32,184 nucleotides of DNA from CAZSRL01 sp964609615 (GTDB lineage Bacteria > Bacillota_I > Bacilli_A > RF39 > UBA660): positions 1 to 32,184 of the forward strand of contig CAZSRL010000010.1 in the NCBI GenBank assembly GCA_964609615.1, given 5' to 3'. Position 1 is the stretch's first letter; the number at the start of each line of letters is the position of its first letter. Both the position numbers and the translations under genes were made by a program. Below, one piece after another: positions 7,712 through 16,062 of this stretch. The notes below the pieces were generated by a model, which saw nothing but the letters and a program-made list of their open reading frames with translations, was not told where the DNA came from and did not search any database.

Positions 7712-8974
7712 ATGCAATATAAACAACAAAAAACAAACAATATAAATTATAGTGAAATAAATACAAATAGATTTAAAACAAATCTAATTGATATTTCATT
7801 TACAACTCTAACAGATGGGCTTGATAACGCATATAGTAATTTACTAGCAAATGTACTAAATTATAATACTAAAAAATATAATAGTAAAATTGCTTTAGCA
7901 AAAAAATTAGAAGAACTATATTCTTGTAATATTTTTTCTAATGTAAGTATAATTGGAAATATTAAAACATTTCATTTTTCAATTAAATATATTAATTCAA
8001 AATACCTAGATGAAAATATTGATAAAGAAGCATTAGATATGTTATTTGAGATGATATTTAATCCTAATGTAGATAATAATTGTTTTGATAAAGAAACATT
8101 TTTATTATCAAAGTCAAATATAATAGATACAATAAAAAGAATGAATGAATATCCTCTTGTTTATAGTATTAATGAATTTATTAAAGTATTTAACAACAAT
8201 ACACCAATAAAATATCCTAGTATAGGTCTTTTAGAAGACTATGATCTTATTAATGAAAAAAATTTATATAACTATTATAAAAAAGTATTAAATATGAACA
8301 TAGATGTTAATGTTATTGGAGATATTGATTCAGAAGAAATAAAAAAATATATAGTAAAAAAATTAAAAAACTATAAAATAAATAATAACAATATAAAGAA
8401 TATATACTTAAATAATAGAATTAAAAACAAAGTAAAAATAGTAAAAGAAAAAAAAGAATTTAACCAATCTCAATTATTATTAGGTTATAAATTTAAAAAT
8501 CTAAGTGATTATGAAAAAAGATATGTTGCTCCTTTGTATTCTATAATATTAGGTGGAGATATTAATAGTTTACTGTTTACAACATTAAGAGAAAAACATG
8601 GTTTATGCTATGGAATAAATTCTGGATATAATAGATATGATAATACATTAATAATATCCTCTGGTATTAATAAAAAGAATTATGATATATCTTTAAAATT
8701 AATAAAAGAATGTATTTTACAAATGAAAGATGAAAAAACAATTACTAAATTATTAGAAATAGCTAAAAAAAATATTTTTACTTCATTAAATATATTTTAT
8801 GATGATGATACTTCAATGTTAAATTATGCATTTTTAAATAATTATGATGATATAGAAAATGTAGAAAAAAGAAAAGAAATATATGACAAAGTAACAGTAA
8901 AAGAAATAACTAATTTAAATGATAAGTTAGGTTTAGATACTATATATTTTCTAGAGGGGGTACTAGAACAATGA
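7712..8974 (+). CDS. M16-family peptidase homologue, YmfF-like non-catalytic subunit
   Basis: A 420-residue protein of the M16 (insulinase/mitochondrial processing peptidase) fold, closest in character to Bacillus YmfF. The N-half lacks the HxxEH zinc motif, so it should be the non-catalytic partner. The C-half has the substrate-side pattern TTLREKHGLCYGINSGY (about residues 290-310), with the Arg and Tyr typical of M16 pairs. The start is ATG 7712 behind AGAGGAGG. It overlaps the next M16 gene by ATGA, which implies coupled translation and a heterodimer. In Bacillus such pairs also lie close to spoIIIE/ftsK-type genes. The substrate is unknown. Confidence 0.85.
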   Translation: MQYKQQKTNNINYSEINTNRFKTNLIDISFTTLTDGLDNAYSNLLANVLNYNTKKYNSKIALAKKLEELYSCNIFSNVSIIGNIKTFHFSIKYINSKYLDENIDKEALDMLFEMIFNPNVDNNCFDKETFLLSKSNIIDTIKRMNEYPLVYSINEFIKVFNNNTPIKYPSIGLLEDYDLINEKNLYNYYKKVLNMNIDVNVIGDIDSEEIKKYIVKKLKNYKINNNNIKNIYLNNRIKNKVKIVKEKKEFNQSQLLLGYKFKNLSDYEKRYVAPLYSIILGGDINSLLFTTLREKHGLCYGINSGYNRYDNTLIISSGINKKNYDISLKLIKECILQMKDEKTITKLLEIAKKNIFTSLNIFYDDDTSMLNYAFLNNYDDIENVEKRKEIYDKVTVKEITNLNDKLGLDTIYFLEGVLEQ

Positions 8975-10239
8975 GGGAAATTAAATTAAATAAAGTTAAT
9001 GAAACAATATATGAATCAATTCTAGATAATAAATTTAAAATTATTTTATATCCTACTACTAAATCTAAAAACTTTTATATTTGCCTTACAACAAGATTAG
9101 GAGCGGAGTTATTAAAGTATAAAAAAAATAATAAAACAATAAATTTATATCCAGGTACTGCTCACTTTTTAGAGCATAAAGTGGTTGATTTAAGCGATGA
9201 AGATAAACTAAAAAGACTAGAATCATTAGGATCATCTCCAAACGCTTATACAACTTATAAAAACACTAGTTATGAAATATATGGAAGTAAAGATATTTTA
9301 AAAAATATTGAAGTGTTATTTGATACTGTTTTTAATTTTGAAGTAGATGAAAAAAGTATAGAGAATGAAAAAAATATAATAGGTGAAGAAATAGATATAT
9401 CAAAAGATGATATTTATGTAGAACTTAATAGTGTTATAAATAAAAATTTATTTATAAAAAGCCCCTATAAAAATCAAATACTTGGAGAAAAAGAAGATAT
9501 TAATAAAATAGATAAAAGTTATTTAGAACAAACTTATAATTCTTTTTATAGATTATCAAACATGTTTATTACAATTACTGGTAACTTTGATCCTTGTGAG
9601 GTTGAAAATTTTATAAAGAATTATATAAAAATTATAAAAACAAACAAAGATATAATAAAACCTATAATGATAAAAGAACCTGATGATATAAATGCATGTT
9701 ACGAAGAACAAGAAGCAAATGTTGAAATTGATAAATTAGCTTTTGCTTATAAAATAAATATGAATAATTTTAAAAATTATAGTAAACAAGAAGTGTTAAT
9801 TTATTATAATTTATTATTAGATTCTATATTAGGTTCAACAAGTGAATTTTTAGAAAAAGTAAAAAGAGATAATATTATTAGTGGAGAAAGAATAACTTAT
9901 AAAGCATTAATAATAAATGGTTATTTAATTATTAAAATAATTGCTAATACACAAAAAGATAAATTATTTAAAGAATATTTAAAAAAATTACTATCTAATA
10001 TTAATGTAGATGAAAAAACATTTAATAGAAAGAAAAAAGTAATATTAAGTAACTATATTTTATATTATGAAGATATTGAAACTGTTAATATGTTTTTAAC
10101 CGCAGAAGAAATAGAATATAAAAAACTTCCTACTGATTATTATTCTTTACTTAATAATATGAATTATAAAGATTTTAATAAAATTATATTTAAATTTAAT
10201 AATAATAAAGAAGTAATAACAAGACTATATAAAAAATAG
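8971..10239 (+). CDS. M16-family zinc peptidase, YmfH-like catalytic subunit
   Basis: A 422-residue zinc metallopeptidase. The inverted zinc motif HFLEH is at residues 65-69 in the usual setting GTAHFLEHK. The downstream third-ligand region (ENEKNIIGEEI, about 134-144) is also present, so this subunit should be active. It overlaps the stop of the preceding M16 homologue by four bases, so the two probably form one enzyme, as YmfF/YmfH and AlbE/AlbF do. Known relatives trim small peptides and membrane-linked proteins, but no peptide substrate gene is seen here. A terminator overlaps its 3' end, which closes the operon. Confidence 0.9.
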   Translation: MREIKLNKVNETIYESILDNKFKIILYPTTKSKNFYICLTTRLGAELLKYKKNNKTINLYPGTAHFLEHKVVDLSDEDKLKRLESLGSSPNAYTTYKNTSYEIYGSKDILKNIEVLFDTVFNFEVDEKSIENEKNIIGEEIDISKDDIYVELNSVINKNLFIKSPYKNQILGEKEDINKIDKSYLEQTYNSFYRLSNMFITITGNFDPCEVENFIKNYIKIIKTNKDIIKPIMIKEPDDINACYEEQEANVEIDKLAFAYKINMNNFKNYSKQEVLIYYNLLLDSILGSTSEFLEKVKRDNIISGERITYKALIINGYLIIKIIANTQKDKLFKEYLKKLLSNINVDEKTFNRKKKVILSNYILYYEDIETVNMFLTAEEIEYKKLPTDYYSLLNNMNYKDFNKIIFKFNNNKEVITRLYKK

Positions 10240-10246
10240 TCTTGTT
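10218..10246 (+). terminator. Terminator after the M16 operon
   Basis: AACAAGACTAT (10218-10228) pairs perfectly with ATAGTCTTGTT (10236-10246), followed by T residues. The stop codon of the upstream gene lies inside the hairpin. Confidence 0.85.
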
Positions 10247-10260
10247 TTAATAAATAAAAC

Positions 10261-10289
10261 TTGAAATAAATATAAATACTTTATATAAT
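10261..10289 (+). promoter_or_regulatory. Promoter of the membrane protein gene at 10312
   Basis: TTGAAA (10261-10266), a 17-base spacer and a perfect TATAAT (10284-10289). AAAGGTGG at 10299-10306 then serves the ATG at 10312, leaving a very short leader. Confidence 0.75.
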
Positions 10290-10311
10290 TAATATAATAA
10301 AGGTGGATAAA

Positions 10312-10908
10312 ATGAAAAGTAAAATTAAAAGTATTTTATATTTAATAAAAAAATCATCTAAAACATGCAAAGGAATGTTTATTTTAGCATTATTTTTAAT
10401 AGCGGTAGGAGTCGTTAATCTATTATATCCTTATATTGGTATGGAAGATATAATATCTTTTATATCATATATTTATTTTATATTCTCAGCTTTAACATTT
10501 ATTTGTTATTTTTATAGTAGAGAAGAAAAAGATTATGAATTTTTATTACTAGCTGTAACTAGTGTAATAATAGGTTGTTTCTTTTATTTAGTTGATGATA
10601 TAAATGTTGGAATATTACTTGGAACTGGCATATTATCTTTTGGGCTTCAAGCAATAGCTATTAGAACGTATAGAATAGTGTATTTTTATAGAAAAAACAA
10701 TTATTTATGGTTATCTAAATTAACTACAACAATACTTCTTGGATTAACTACAATATTAATATCAATAAATCTATTTACAGGTACTACAGAAGTACAAACA
10801 ATGTTATTTGGTTTTTACTTTATTGTATATGGAATAATATATTTATTAGATTTATTGTTAGGAACATTAGTAAAAACAAAAAAATTTGAAAATTTTATAC
10901 ACTCATAA
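10312..10908 (+). CDS. Multi-pass membrane protein, DUF308/HdeD-like
   Basis: A 198-residue integral membrane protein with six likely membrane segments arranged as hydrophobic pairs (for example FILALFLIAVGVVNLLYP, and ILLGTGILSFGLQAIAI). The pair-of-helices pattern with short charged links is what DUF308/HdeD-type proteins look like; that placement is by appearance only. ATG 10312 is chosen over an in-frame codon at 10303 because AAAGGTGG overlaps the latter. It has its own promoter and terminator and is a single-gene unit. Function unknown. Confidence 0.75.
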   Translation: MKSKIKSILYLIKKSSKTCKGMFILALFLIAVGVVNLLYPYIGMEDIISFISYIYFIFSALTFICYFYSREEKDYEFLLLAVTSVIIGCFFYLVDDINVGILLGTGILSFGLQAIAIRTYRIVYFYRKNNYLWLSKLTTTILLGLTTILISINLFTGTTEVQTMLFGFYFIVYGIIYLLDLLLGTLVKTKKFENFIHS

Positions 10909-10919
10909 GAGTGTATTTT
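10897..10919 (+). terminator. Terminator after the membrane protein gene
   Basis: ATACACTC (10897-10904) pairs with GAGTGTAT (10909-10916), then TTTTA. The TAA stop lies in the four-base loop. Confidence 0.8.
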
Positions 10920-10933
10920 ATTTAGTTAATGTA

Positions 10934-10942
10934 TGATATAAT
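10934..10942 (+). promoter_or_regulatory. folD: Extended -10 promoter of folD
   Basis: TG-A-TATAAT (10934-10942), an extended -10 without a good -35, 25 bases before folD. CGGAGG at 10954-10959 is the ribosome-binding site. Confidence 0.55.
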
Positions 10943-10966
10943 AACTTAATAAACGGAGGATAATTA

Positions 10967-11797
10967 ATGACTTTAGATTGTAATATAATGAGTAAACAAA
11001 TAAAAGATTATATAAAAAAAGAAATAAAAAAAAATAATTATAAAATAACTTTAGTTATAATAGAAATAGGAAATAATGAAAATAATAAAAGATTTATAAA
11101 ACTAAAACAAAAAGCATGCAACGAAGAAGGTATTAATTTAATACATATAAACTATTTAGAAGATACAAAAGAAGAAATAATTATAAAAAAAATAAATAAA
11201 TATAATAATTCTTTATTAGTAGATGGAATAATTATTCAGTTACCTTTACCAGTAAAGTTTAATGAAAACAAGTTAATTAATTGTATTAATTATAAAAAAG
11301 ATATAGATTCACTAACTAATTATAATAAAGAATTATTAAAAAATAATAAAGAAATATTTATTCCTTGTAGTGTAGGTGGAATAATAAAAATATTTAATTT
11401 TTATAAAATAGAAACTAATAATAAAATAATTAAAATAATAGGGGACAGTGAATTATTAAGCAAACCTTTATATAATAAATTTAAAAGTGAAAAATTAAAT
11501 GTTGAATTAATAAATATAAAAGATAATAATTATAAAGATAAATTATTAAACTCAGATATTATAATAACAGAAATAAATAAAAAGTATTTTATAAAAGAAA
11601 GTGATGTAAAAAAAGATTGTATTATAATTGATGGCGGTATGTCTTATATTGAAAATAAAGTATATGGAGATGTTGATCCAAAAGTATATGATAAAGTAAA
11701 ATATTATACACCAGTACCTAATGGAGTAGGTGTTTTAATTATTCCAATGATGCTTTATAATTTATTAACAGCTCATAAAAGGAGGATGGAAAAATGA
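10967..11797 (+). CDS. folD: FolD, methylenetetrahydrofolate dehydrogenase/cyclohydrolase (divergent)
   Basis: FolD interconverts 5,10-methylene-, methenyl- and 10-formyl-tetrahydrofolate for purine and fMet synthesis. The 276-residue protein has the folate-site signature VDGIIIQLPLP (about 74-84), KDIDS (conserved Asp), the PCSVGGI loop, DGGMSY...GDVD and a C-terminal TPVPNGVGVLIIPM. The catalytic Lys is kept (K47 in FIKLKQKA), but the Tyr before it is Phe (F43). The dinucleotide loop reads IIGDSELLSKP in place of the usual GRSxxVGxP, so the Arg that contacts the NADP phosphate is lost. Cofactor preference may be changed or activity reduced. Overlaps the next gene by ATGA. Confidence 0.88.
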   Translation: MTLDCNIMSKQIKDYIKKEIKKNNYKITLVIIEIGNNENNKRFIKLKQKACNEEGINLIHINYLEDTKEEIIIKKINKYNNSLLVDGIIIQLPLPVKFNENKLINCINYKKDIDSLTNYNKELLKNNKEIFIPCSVGGIIKIFNFYKIETNNKIIKIIGDSELLSKPLYNKFKSEKLNVELINIKDNNYKDKLLNSDIIITEINKKYFIKESDVKKDCIIIDGGMSYIENKVYGDVDPKVYDKVKYYTPVPNGVGVLIIPMMLYNLLTAHKRRMEK

Positions 11798-12651
11798 AAA
11801 TAGTAGATGATTTTAAAGATTATGAATTAATAGATATGTCTAATAAAGAAAAATTAGAAAGATGGAATAACGTAATTTTAAGACGCCCTGACCCACAAAT
11901 AATATGGGATAAGAAAAAGGATGTTCTTTGGAATAACGCAGATGCTGTATATAATAGAAGCAGTGAAGGCGGAGGTTATTGGGAAAAGAAAAAGAGTATA
12001 AAAGATAGTTGGATAGTAAGTTATAAAGATTTAAAATTTAATATAAAACTAATGAACTTTAAACATACAGGTCTTTTTCCAGAACAAGCATATAATTGGG
12101 AATATATTAGGAGTAAATTAAATGGTAGAGAGAATAAAAAAGTACTTAATTTATTTGGCTATACAGGAGCTGCTTCTGTTTGTGCTTTAAAAGAAAAAGC
12201 ACAAGTAGTACATGTTGATTCTTCAAAAGGAATGGTTACTTGGGCTAAAGAAAATGTAAAAGTAAATAATTTAGAAAACGAATCTATAAGATATATAGTA
12301 GAAGACGCTTTTAAATTTATAAAAAGAGAAATAAGAAGAGGAAACAAATATGACGCTATAATAATGGATCCTCCAAGTTTTGGAAAAGGATCTAGTGGAG
12401 AAGTATGGAAATTTGAAAGAGATTTTCCAAAACTATTAGAACTAGTAACTGAGTTATTAAGTATAGATAGTATGTTTGTATTAATAAGTACATATACAAC
12501 AGCATTATCAACTACAATAATAGAAAACTGTGTGAAAGAAACTATTAATAAAAAATATAAAGGAACTATTTCAAGTGATGAAATAGGTGTTAAAAGTACA
12601 AATGGATTAATATTACCATGTGGAAATTATATTAGGTGGGAAAAAGAATAA
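11794..12651 (+). CDS. Class I SAM-dependent methyltransferase, rRNA (RlmI/RlmK) type
   Basis: A 285-residue enzyme of the rRNA cytosine/guanine methyltransferase group. Motif I reads NLFGYTGAASV (about 118-128), an acidic HVDSSKGM follows, and the catalytic loop is MDPPSFGKGSSGEVWKFE (about 190-207), the DPPSF motif shared by RlmI, RlmK and relatives. The usual N-terminal PUA/EEHEE-type region is short or absent, so the exact base and position modified cannot be told. It starts inside the stop of folD behind AGGAGGATGG, so the two are translated together. spoVS follows after 44 bases with no terminator between them. Confidence 0.85.
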   Translation: MKIVDDFKDYELIDMSNKEKLERWNNVILRRPDPQIIWDKKKDVLWNNADAVYNRSSEGGGYWEKKKSIKDSWIVSYKDLKFNIKLMNFKHTGLFPEQAYNWEYIRSKLNGRENKKVLNLFGYTGAASVCALKEKAQVVHVDSSKGMVTWAKENVKVNNLENESIRYIVEDAFKFIKREIRRGNKYDAIIMDPPSFGKGSSGEVWKFERDFPKLLELVTELLSIDSMFVLISTYTTALSTTIIENCVKETINKKYKGTISSDEIGVKSTNGLILPCGNYIRWEKE

Positions 12652-12695
12652 TAAATTATTTATTTATTCATATTTTTAATTAAAGGAGAGATAAT

Positions 12696-12863
12696 ATGGA
12701 TATAATAAAAGTATCATCAAAAAGTACACCACAAAAAATAGCAGGAGCTATAGCTAATATATTTAGAGAAAGTGATGCACTAGAAGTTCAAGCAGTAGGA
12801 GCAGGAGCACTTAATCAGGCAATTAAAGGAGTAACAATCGCGAGAGGTCTCGTCACTCCATAA
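12696..12863 (+). pseudogene. spoVS: spoVS, 5' part (codons 1-51), interrupted by the element
   Basis: SpoVS is a small conserved protein needed for normal septation, coat and engulfment timing in Bacillus sporulation, and it also occurs in non-sporulating lineages. From ATG 12696 (AAAGGAGAG upstream) the frame encodes the first 51 residues of SpoVS almost unchanged, including the hallmark QAVGAGALNQAIKGVTIARG. It then runs into element sequence, adds four foreign residues (LVTP) and stops at 12861-12863. The other 35 codons are at 30941-31048. As it stands only a truncated 55-residue protein can be made. Confidence 0.95.
12841..12847 (+). repeat. attL core
   Basis: CGAGAGG, identical to 30933-30939. 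It lies across codons 49-51 of spoVS (Ala-Arg-Gly). The short core and placement fit large serine recombinases, which cross over at a central dinucleotide. Confidence 0.85.
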
Positions 12864-12952
12864 ACTCAGTATATGAGACTGTTAGAAGAGGTCAAGTAGC
12901 TTTGAGTGAAAAGCCTTATATTATAAGGTATTTTGCAAATTTATATATTTGA
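12848..12952 (+). other. Probable displaced C-terminal coding end of the recombinase
   Basis: If the element closes into a circle, the recombinase frame that ends in AAC-GAG-AGG at the right core continues without a break through 34 codons here and stops at TGA 12950-12952. In the integrated state these codons have no start or ribosome-binding site. The tail is moderately basic and includes VRRGQVALSEK. An open frame of this length can arise by chance, so this is suggestive only. Confidence 0.45.
12914..12928. repeat. 15-base palindrome near attL
   Basis: CCTTATA and TATAAGG surround a single T. It lies 67 bases inside the left end and could be a protein-binding site for the recombinase, a directionality factor or a regulator. 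Confidence 0.4.
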
Positions 12953-12970
12953 ATACTGACTTAGCATACT

Positions 12971-13000
12971 AAACACCGTAATTGGTGTTTTTCTTTTTTT
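12971..13000 (+). terminator. Terminator inside the left end
   Basis: AAACACC (12971-12977) pairs with GGTGTTT (12984-12990), then a T-rich run to 13000. It would stop transcription that enters from spoVS and, in the circle, transcription of the recombinase. Confidence 0.85.
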
Positions 13001-13015
13001 ACAATTCTGTAAAAA

Positions 13016-13083
13016 AGGGTTGATGTCTACCAAAATGCATGGTACAATTAAGCCAAAAAAAGAAAAGGGTATATATCAACCCT
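13016..13083 (+). promoter_or_regulatory. Methyltransferase promoter flanked by an inverted repeat
   Basis: TTGATG (13020-13025), a 17-base spacer and TACAAT (13043-13048) form a strong promoter. AGGGTTGAT (13016-13024), which includes the -35 box, is repeated in inverse orientation as ATCAACCCT at 13075-13083, past the start site. The arms could be paired operator half-sites or a recognition site of the enzyme made downstream. Confidence 0.65.
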
Positions 13084-13103
13084 GGTAAAAATGAGGTGTT
13101 CAA

Positions 13104-14789
13104 ATGGAAAAAATAAATATGTTACAAAATGATTTAAATACTATGGTTCATAATAATATTATAACTGATAATAATGTTTATCCTTTAATCTTTATTTCTT
13201 ATATGATTAATAAGTATGATTTAAAGATTAATAATAAATATGATAATTATATTACATTTATTAGTTATATAAAAGAAAGTATTGAGAATCTATCTTATTC
13301 AAAAGATGAGCTAAGTTTATTTAATGAATCTTTAAGTAATATTACACATAAAATTAACAATGATTCCTTAAAGAGTATAATTAATTTTATTGTGAGTTAT
13401 GATAAAAATACTCTTATAAAATCTGTTTCACTAAGTTTTAATATAGGAAGAGATTATAATTTTAACTCACCAGATTCTTTATCTGAACTTGTTTTAAAAC
13501 TTATTAATAGAAATGGTTCTCTTTTAGATATGAATTGTGGTAATGGTGATTTTTTAGTTAAAGCTATTTTAGATAATTCTAATTATTTTGTTACAGGATA
13601 TGATATTAACATAACTAAACTTTTAAATGCTAGAGTAAGAATGATTATGTTGAATAGTTATTATAATTTTGAAAATGTTTCTTCAATAGACCATGTTATT
13701 AATGAAAAATTTGATTCTATATTTTGTATTCCTCCATTTGGAATTAGGATGAATAATGATAAGACAATCAGTTTAAATTTTGAAGTTAAAAAAAGTAATA
13801 CTTATTACTGGTATTATGTAGATAGAATGATTTCTATGTTAAAACCGAAAGGTAAAGCAATTATTATATTTCCTCTTCTTCCAATGTTTAAAAATCCGGA
13901 TTCTTCTATAAGAGAATATTTAATTAAAAATAAATATGTTGAATCAATTATAGAGTTACCTGAAAAGATATTTAATAACACAAGTATTGGAACTATAATG
14001 TTAGTCTTAAGTAAAAATAATAATTATTGTAAGATGATTGATGCGAAAGAAATGCTTTTAAAACAAAATAGAATAACTAATAAAATTGATGTAGATAAAG
14101 TTTATAAATGTGTTCAAGAAGAAAATAAAAATGTAAAATTGGTTTCAGAAAAGGAATTTGAAGATAGAGGATTTTCTTTTATACCAAGTAAATATATGAA
14201 TGATGTTAAAGACAAAATGAAGAATCCTAATCTTTTAAAAAATTTCTTAACTATTACTAGAGGTTATAGAGGAAAAACATCTAATGACGAAACTAATAAA
14301 AAATGTAAATATATAAAATTAAGCAATATATCAAATAGCGAGATTATAAAAAACGAGCTAGAATTTGTTGATTATGAGTATAATATGGAAAAATATCTTG
14401 TTCAAGATAAAGACATTTTGATTACAGCAAGAGGGTCAAGGTTTGAAAGTGCAATTATAAGAGTAGAAGAAAACGAGAAAATTATATGTTGTGATAGTAT
14501 ATTCATCTTGAGAATTAACAATAAAGGGTTAAATCCATATTATTTAAATTTTTATTTAAATAGTGAAATAGGCCAAAGTGCAATATTTGCTAATCAAATT
14601 AAATCTTTGTCATTGATAATAAATACTAGTGGGTTATTAAATACATATATTGATTTGCTTTCTATTGAAAAACAAAATGAAATAGAAAAGTTAGAAATTA
14701 AAAAATATGAAATAAAAGAAAAATATAAAAAAGAAATTGATAAGATAGATAACAAACTTGATAAAATTATTAAATTAGATGTAATGTAA
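13104..14789 (+). CDS. Fused N6-adenine DNA methyltransferase and specificity domain (HsdM-HsdS-like)
   Basis: A 561-residue type I-like modification protein in one chain. The HsdM-like part has the SAM motif LDMNCGNGDF (141-150) and the later ELPEKIFNNTSIGTIMLVLS typical of HsdM (about 284-302). Residues 377-525 resemble one HsdS target-recognition domain (LLKNFLTITRGYRG start, ending in SIEKQNEIEKLE), followed by a coiled coil to the end. The catalytic motif IV, normally N-P-P-F, reads I-P-P-F at 209-212: Asn is replaced by Ile, one base from an Asn codon. Catalysis is therefore doubtful. No HsdR nuclease is near. ATG 13104 follows GAGGTG. It is the first gene of the element. Confidence 0.85.
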   Translation: MEKINMLQNDLNTMVHNNIITDNNVYPLIFISYMINKYDLKINNKYDNYITFISYIKESIENLSYSKDELSLFNESLSNITHKINNDSLKSIINFIVSYDKNTLIKSVSLSFNIGRDYNFNSPDSLSELVLKLINRNGSLLDMNCGNGDFLVKAILDNSNYFVTGYDINITKLLNARVRMIMLNSYYNFENVSSIDHVINEKFDSIFCIPPFGIRMNNDKTISLNFEVKKSNTYYWYYVDRMISMLKPKGKAIIIFPLLPMFKNPDSSIREYLIKNKYVESIIELPEKIFNNTSIGTIMLVLSKNNNYCKMIDAKEMLLKQNRITNKIDVDKVYKCVQEENKNVKLVSEKEFEDRGFSFIPSKYMNDVKDKMKNPNLLKNFLTITRGYRGKTSNDETNKKCKYIKLSNISNSEIIKNELEFVDYEYNMEKYLVQDKDILITARGSRFESAIIRVEENEKIICCDSIFILRINNKGLNPYYLNFYLNSEIGQSAIFANQIKSLSLIINTSGLLNTYIDLLSIEKQNEIEKLEIKKYEIKEKYKKEIDKIDNKLDKIIKLDVM

Positions 14790-14838
14790 GTCTGTTTGTA
14801 AAAAAAGTGTTAAATAATAAAGTAAGATTATTTCAATT

Positions 14839-14863
14839 AGAGATCTCAAAAGAGGTCTTTTTT
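14839..14863 (+). terminator. Terminator after the adenine methyltransferase
   Basis: AGATCTC (14841-14847) and GAGGTCT (14852-14858) pair with one G-U, followed by a T run to 14863. The rest of 14790-14986 shows no gene and no clear promoter. Confidence 0.75.
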
Positions 14864-14986
14864 ATTTTATAGAAAAGTTTTTAGCCGTTATAGAATGACA
14901 AAATAATATATTTGATTTTAACTTTTATATAGAACATTTGGATTGTTTTTTATAACATTTTTCATTCAGAAAGGGGGCTTGATAAT

Positions 14987-16027
14987 ATGAGTGAAAAAAT
15001 ACTAAAAGTGGGTAGTTTTTTTAGTGGTATTGGAGCGGCAGAAAAGGCTCTAGATAGATTAAAAAAAGAAAATATAATTAATGATTTTAAAGTTGAATTT
15101 TTTTCAGAGATAGATAAGAATGCAGTTAAAAGTTATTGTGCTATTCACAATATAAGTGAAGAGTTGAATTTAGGAGATATAACATCTGTAAAAGGAGTAA
15201 ATTTGCCATATTGTGATTTATGGATAGGTGGCTTTCCATGTCAAGATATATCAATTGCAGGAAAAATGAAAGGATTTGATAATAAAAGTAGTACAAGATC
15301 GAGTCTTGGTTGGGAGATGATAAGATTATTAAAAGAAACTAAAGAAAAACCTAGATATGTAATATTTGAGAATGTTGCAATAATAACAAGTAAGAAATAT
15401 AAAAAAACATTAGAATTATTTAAAAGAGATTTAAAAGATCTAGGATATAATTCATATGATGATTTATTATGTGCTACTGATTATGAAATACCTCAAACTA
15501 GAAAGAGGTATTTTTTAGTGGCTAAATTAGATAAAAATAAATTTAGATTTCCAGATAAAATAGGATCTGATGTTAAGTTATATAAATTTTTAGAAGATGA
15601 AGTAGATGATTCTTATTATTGTACTAATAATTATAAAAAAGCAGATGATAATATTATATATTTAAAATCAAAAAAAGATAATTCCATTAGATATAAAGTA
15701 TATGTGGATAAATATTATAATGGTGGAATATGTGGTGAGGATTTGTATTGCAAATTTGCTATGTCTAAGAGAATTTATTCTCCTTACAAGTATTGTCCTA
15801 CTTTAACAGCAAATAATACGGCAGATAATGCAAAAATAGCACTTATAGATACGGATGATATCAAAATAAGAAAGTTAACAGAAAAAGAATGTTGGCGACT
15901 TATGGGCTTTGATGATAAGGATTATGAAAAAGCACAAAAAGTTTGCTCTAAAACTAATTTATATCATCAGGCAGGAAATTCTATTGTAGTAAATGTTTTG
16001 TATTATTTATTTAAAGAACTTTTATAA
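14987..16027 (+). CDS. DNA (cytosine-5) methyltransferase
   Basis: Methylates C5 of cytosine in a specific DNA sequence. The 346-residue protein has the family motifs in order: I VGSFFSGIGA (8-17); IV GGFPCQDIS with catalytic Cys85; VI FENV (127-130); VIII QTRKR (170-174); a target-recognition region (about 185-290); IX RKLTEKECWRLMGF; and X QAGNS near residue 330. All catalytic elements look intact. AAAGGGGG provides the ribosome-binding site. No cognate restriction endonuclease adjoins it, so it is an orphan that may protect the element from host restriction or alter gene expression. Confidence 0.95.
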   Translation: MSEKILKVGSFFSGIGAAEKALDRLKKENIINDFKVEFFSEIDKNAVKSYCAIHNISEELNLGDITSVKGVNLPYCDLWIGGFPCQDISIAGKMKGFDNKSSTRSSLGWEMIRLLKETKEKPRYVIFENVAIITSKKYKKTLELFKRDLKDLGYNSYDDLLCATDYEIPQTRKRYFLVAKLDKNKFRFPDKIGSDVKLYKFLEDEVDDSYYCTNNYKKADDNIIYLKSKKDNSIRYKVYVDKYYNGGICGEDLYCKFAMSKRIYSPYKYCPTLTANNTADNAKIALIDTDDIKIRKLTEKECWRLMGFDDKDYEKAQKVCSKTNLYHQAGNSIVVNVLYYLFKELL

Positions 16028-16031
16028 AGTG

Positions 16032-16040
16032 TGATATAAT
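16032..16040 (+). promoter_or_regulatory. Extended -10 promoter of the small gene at 16063
   Basis: TG-A-TATAAT (16032-16040) without a clear -35 box, 22 bases before the ATG. GAGGGG at 16051-16056 is the ribosome-binding site. Confidence 0.5.
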
Positions 16041-16062
16041 ACTGATTGATGAGGGGATTATT

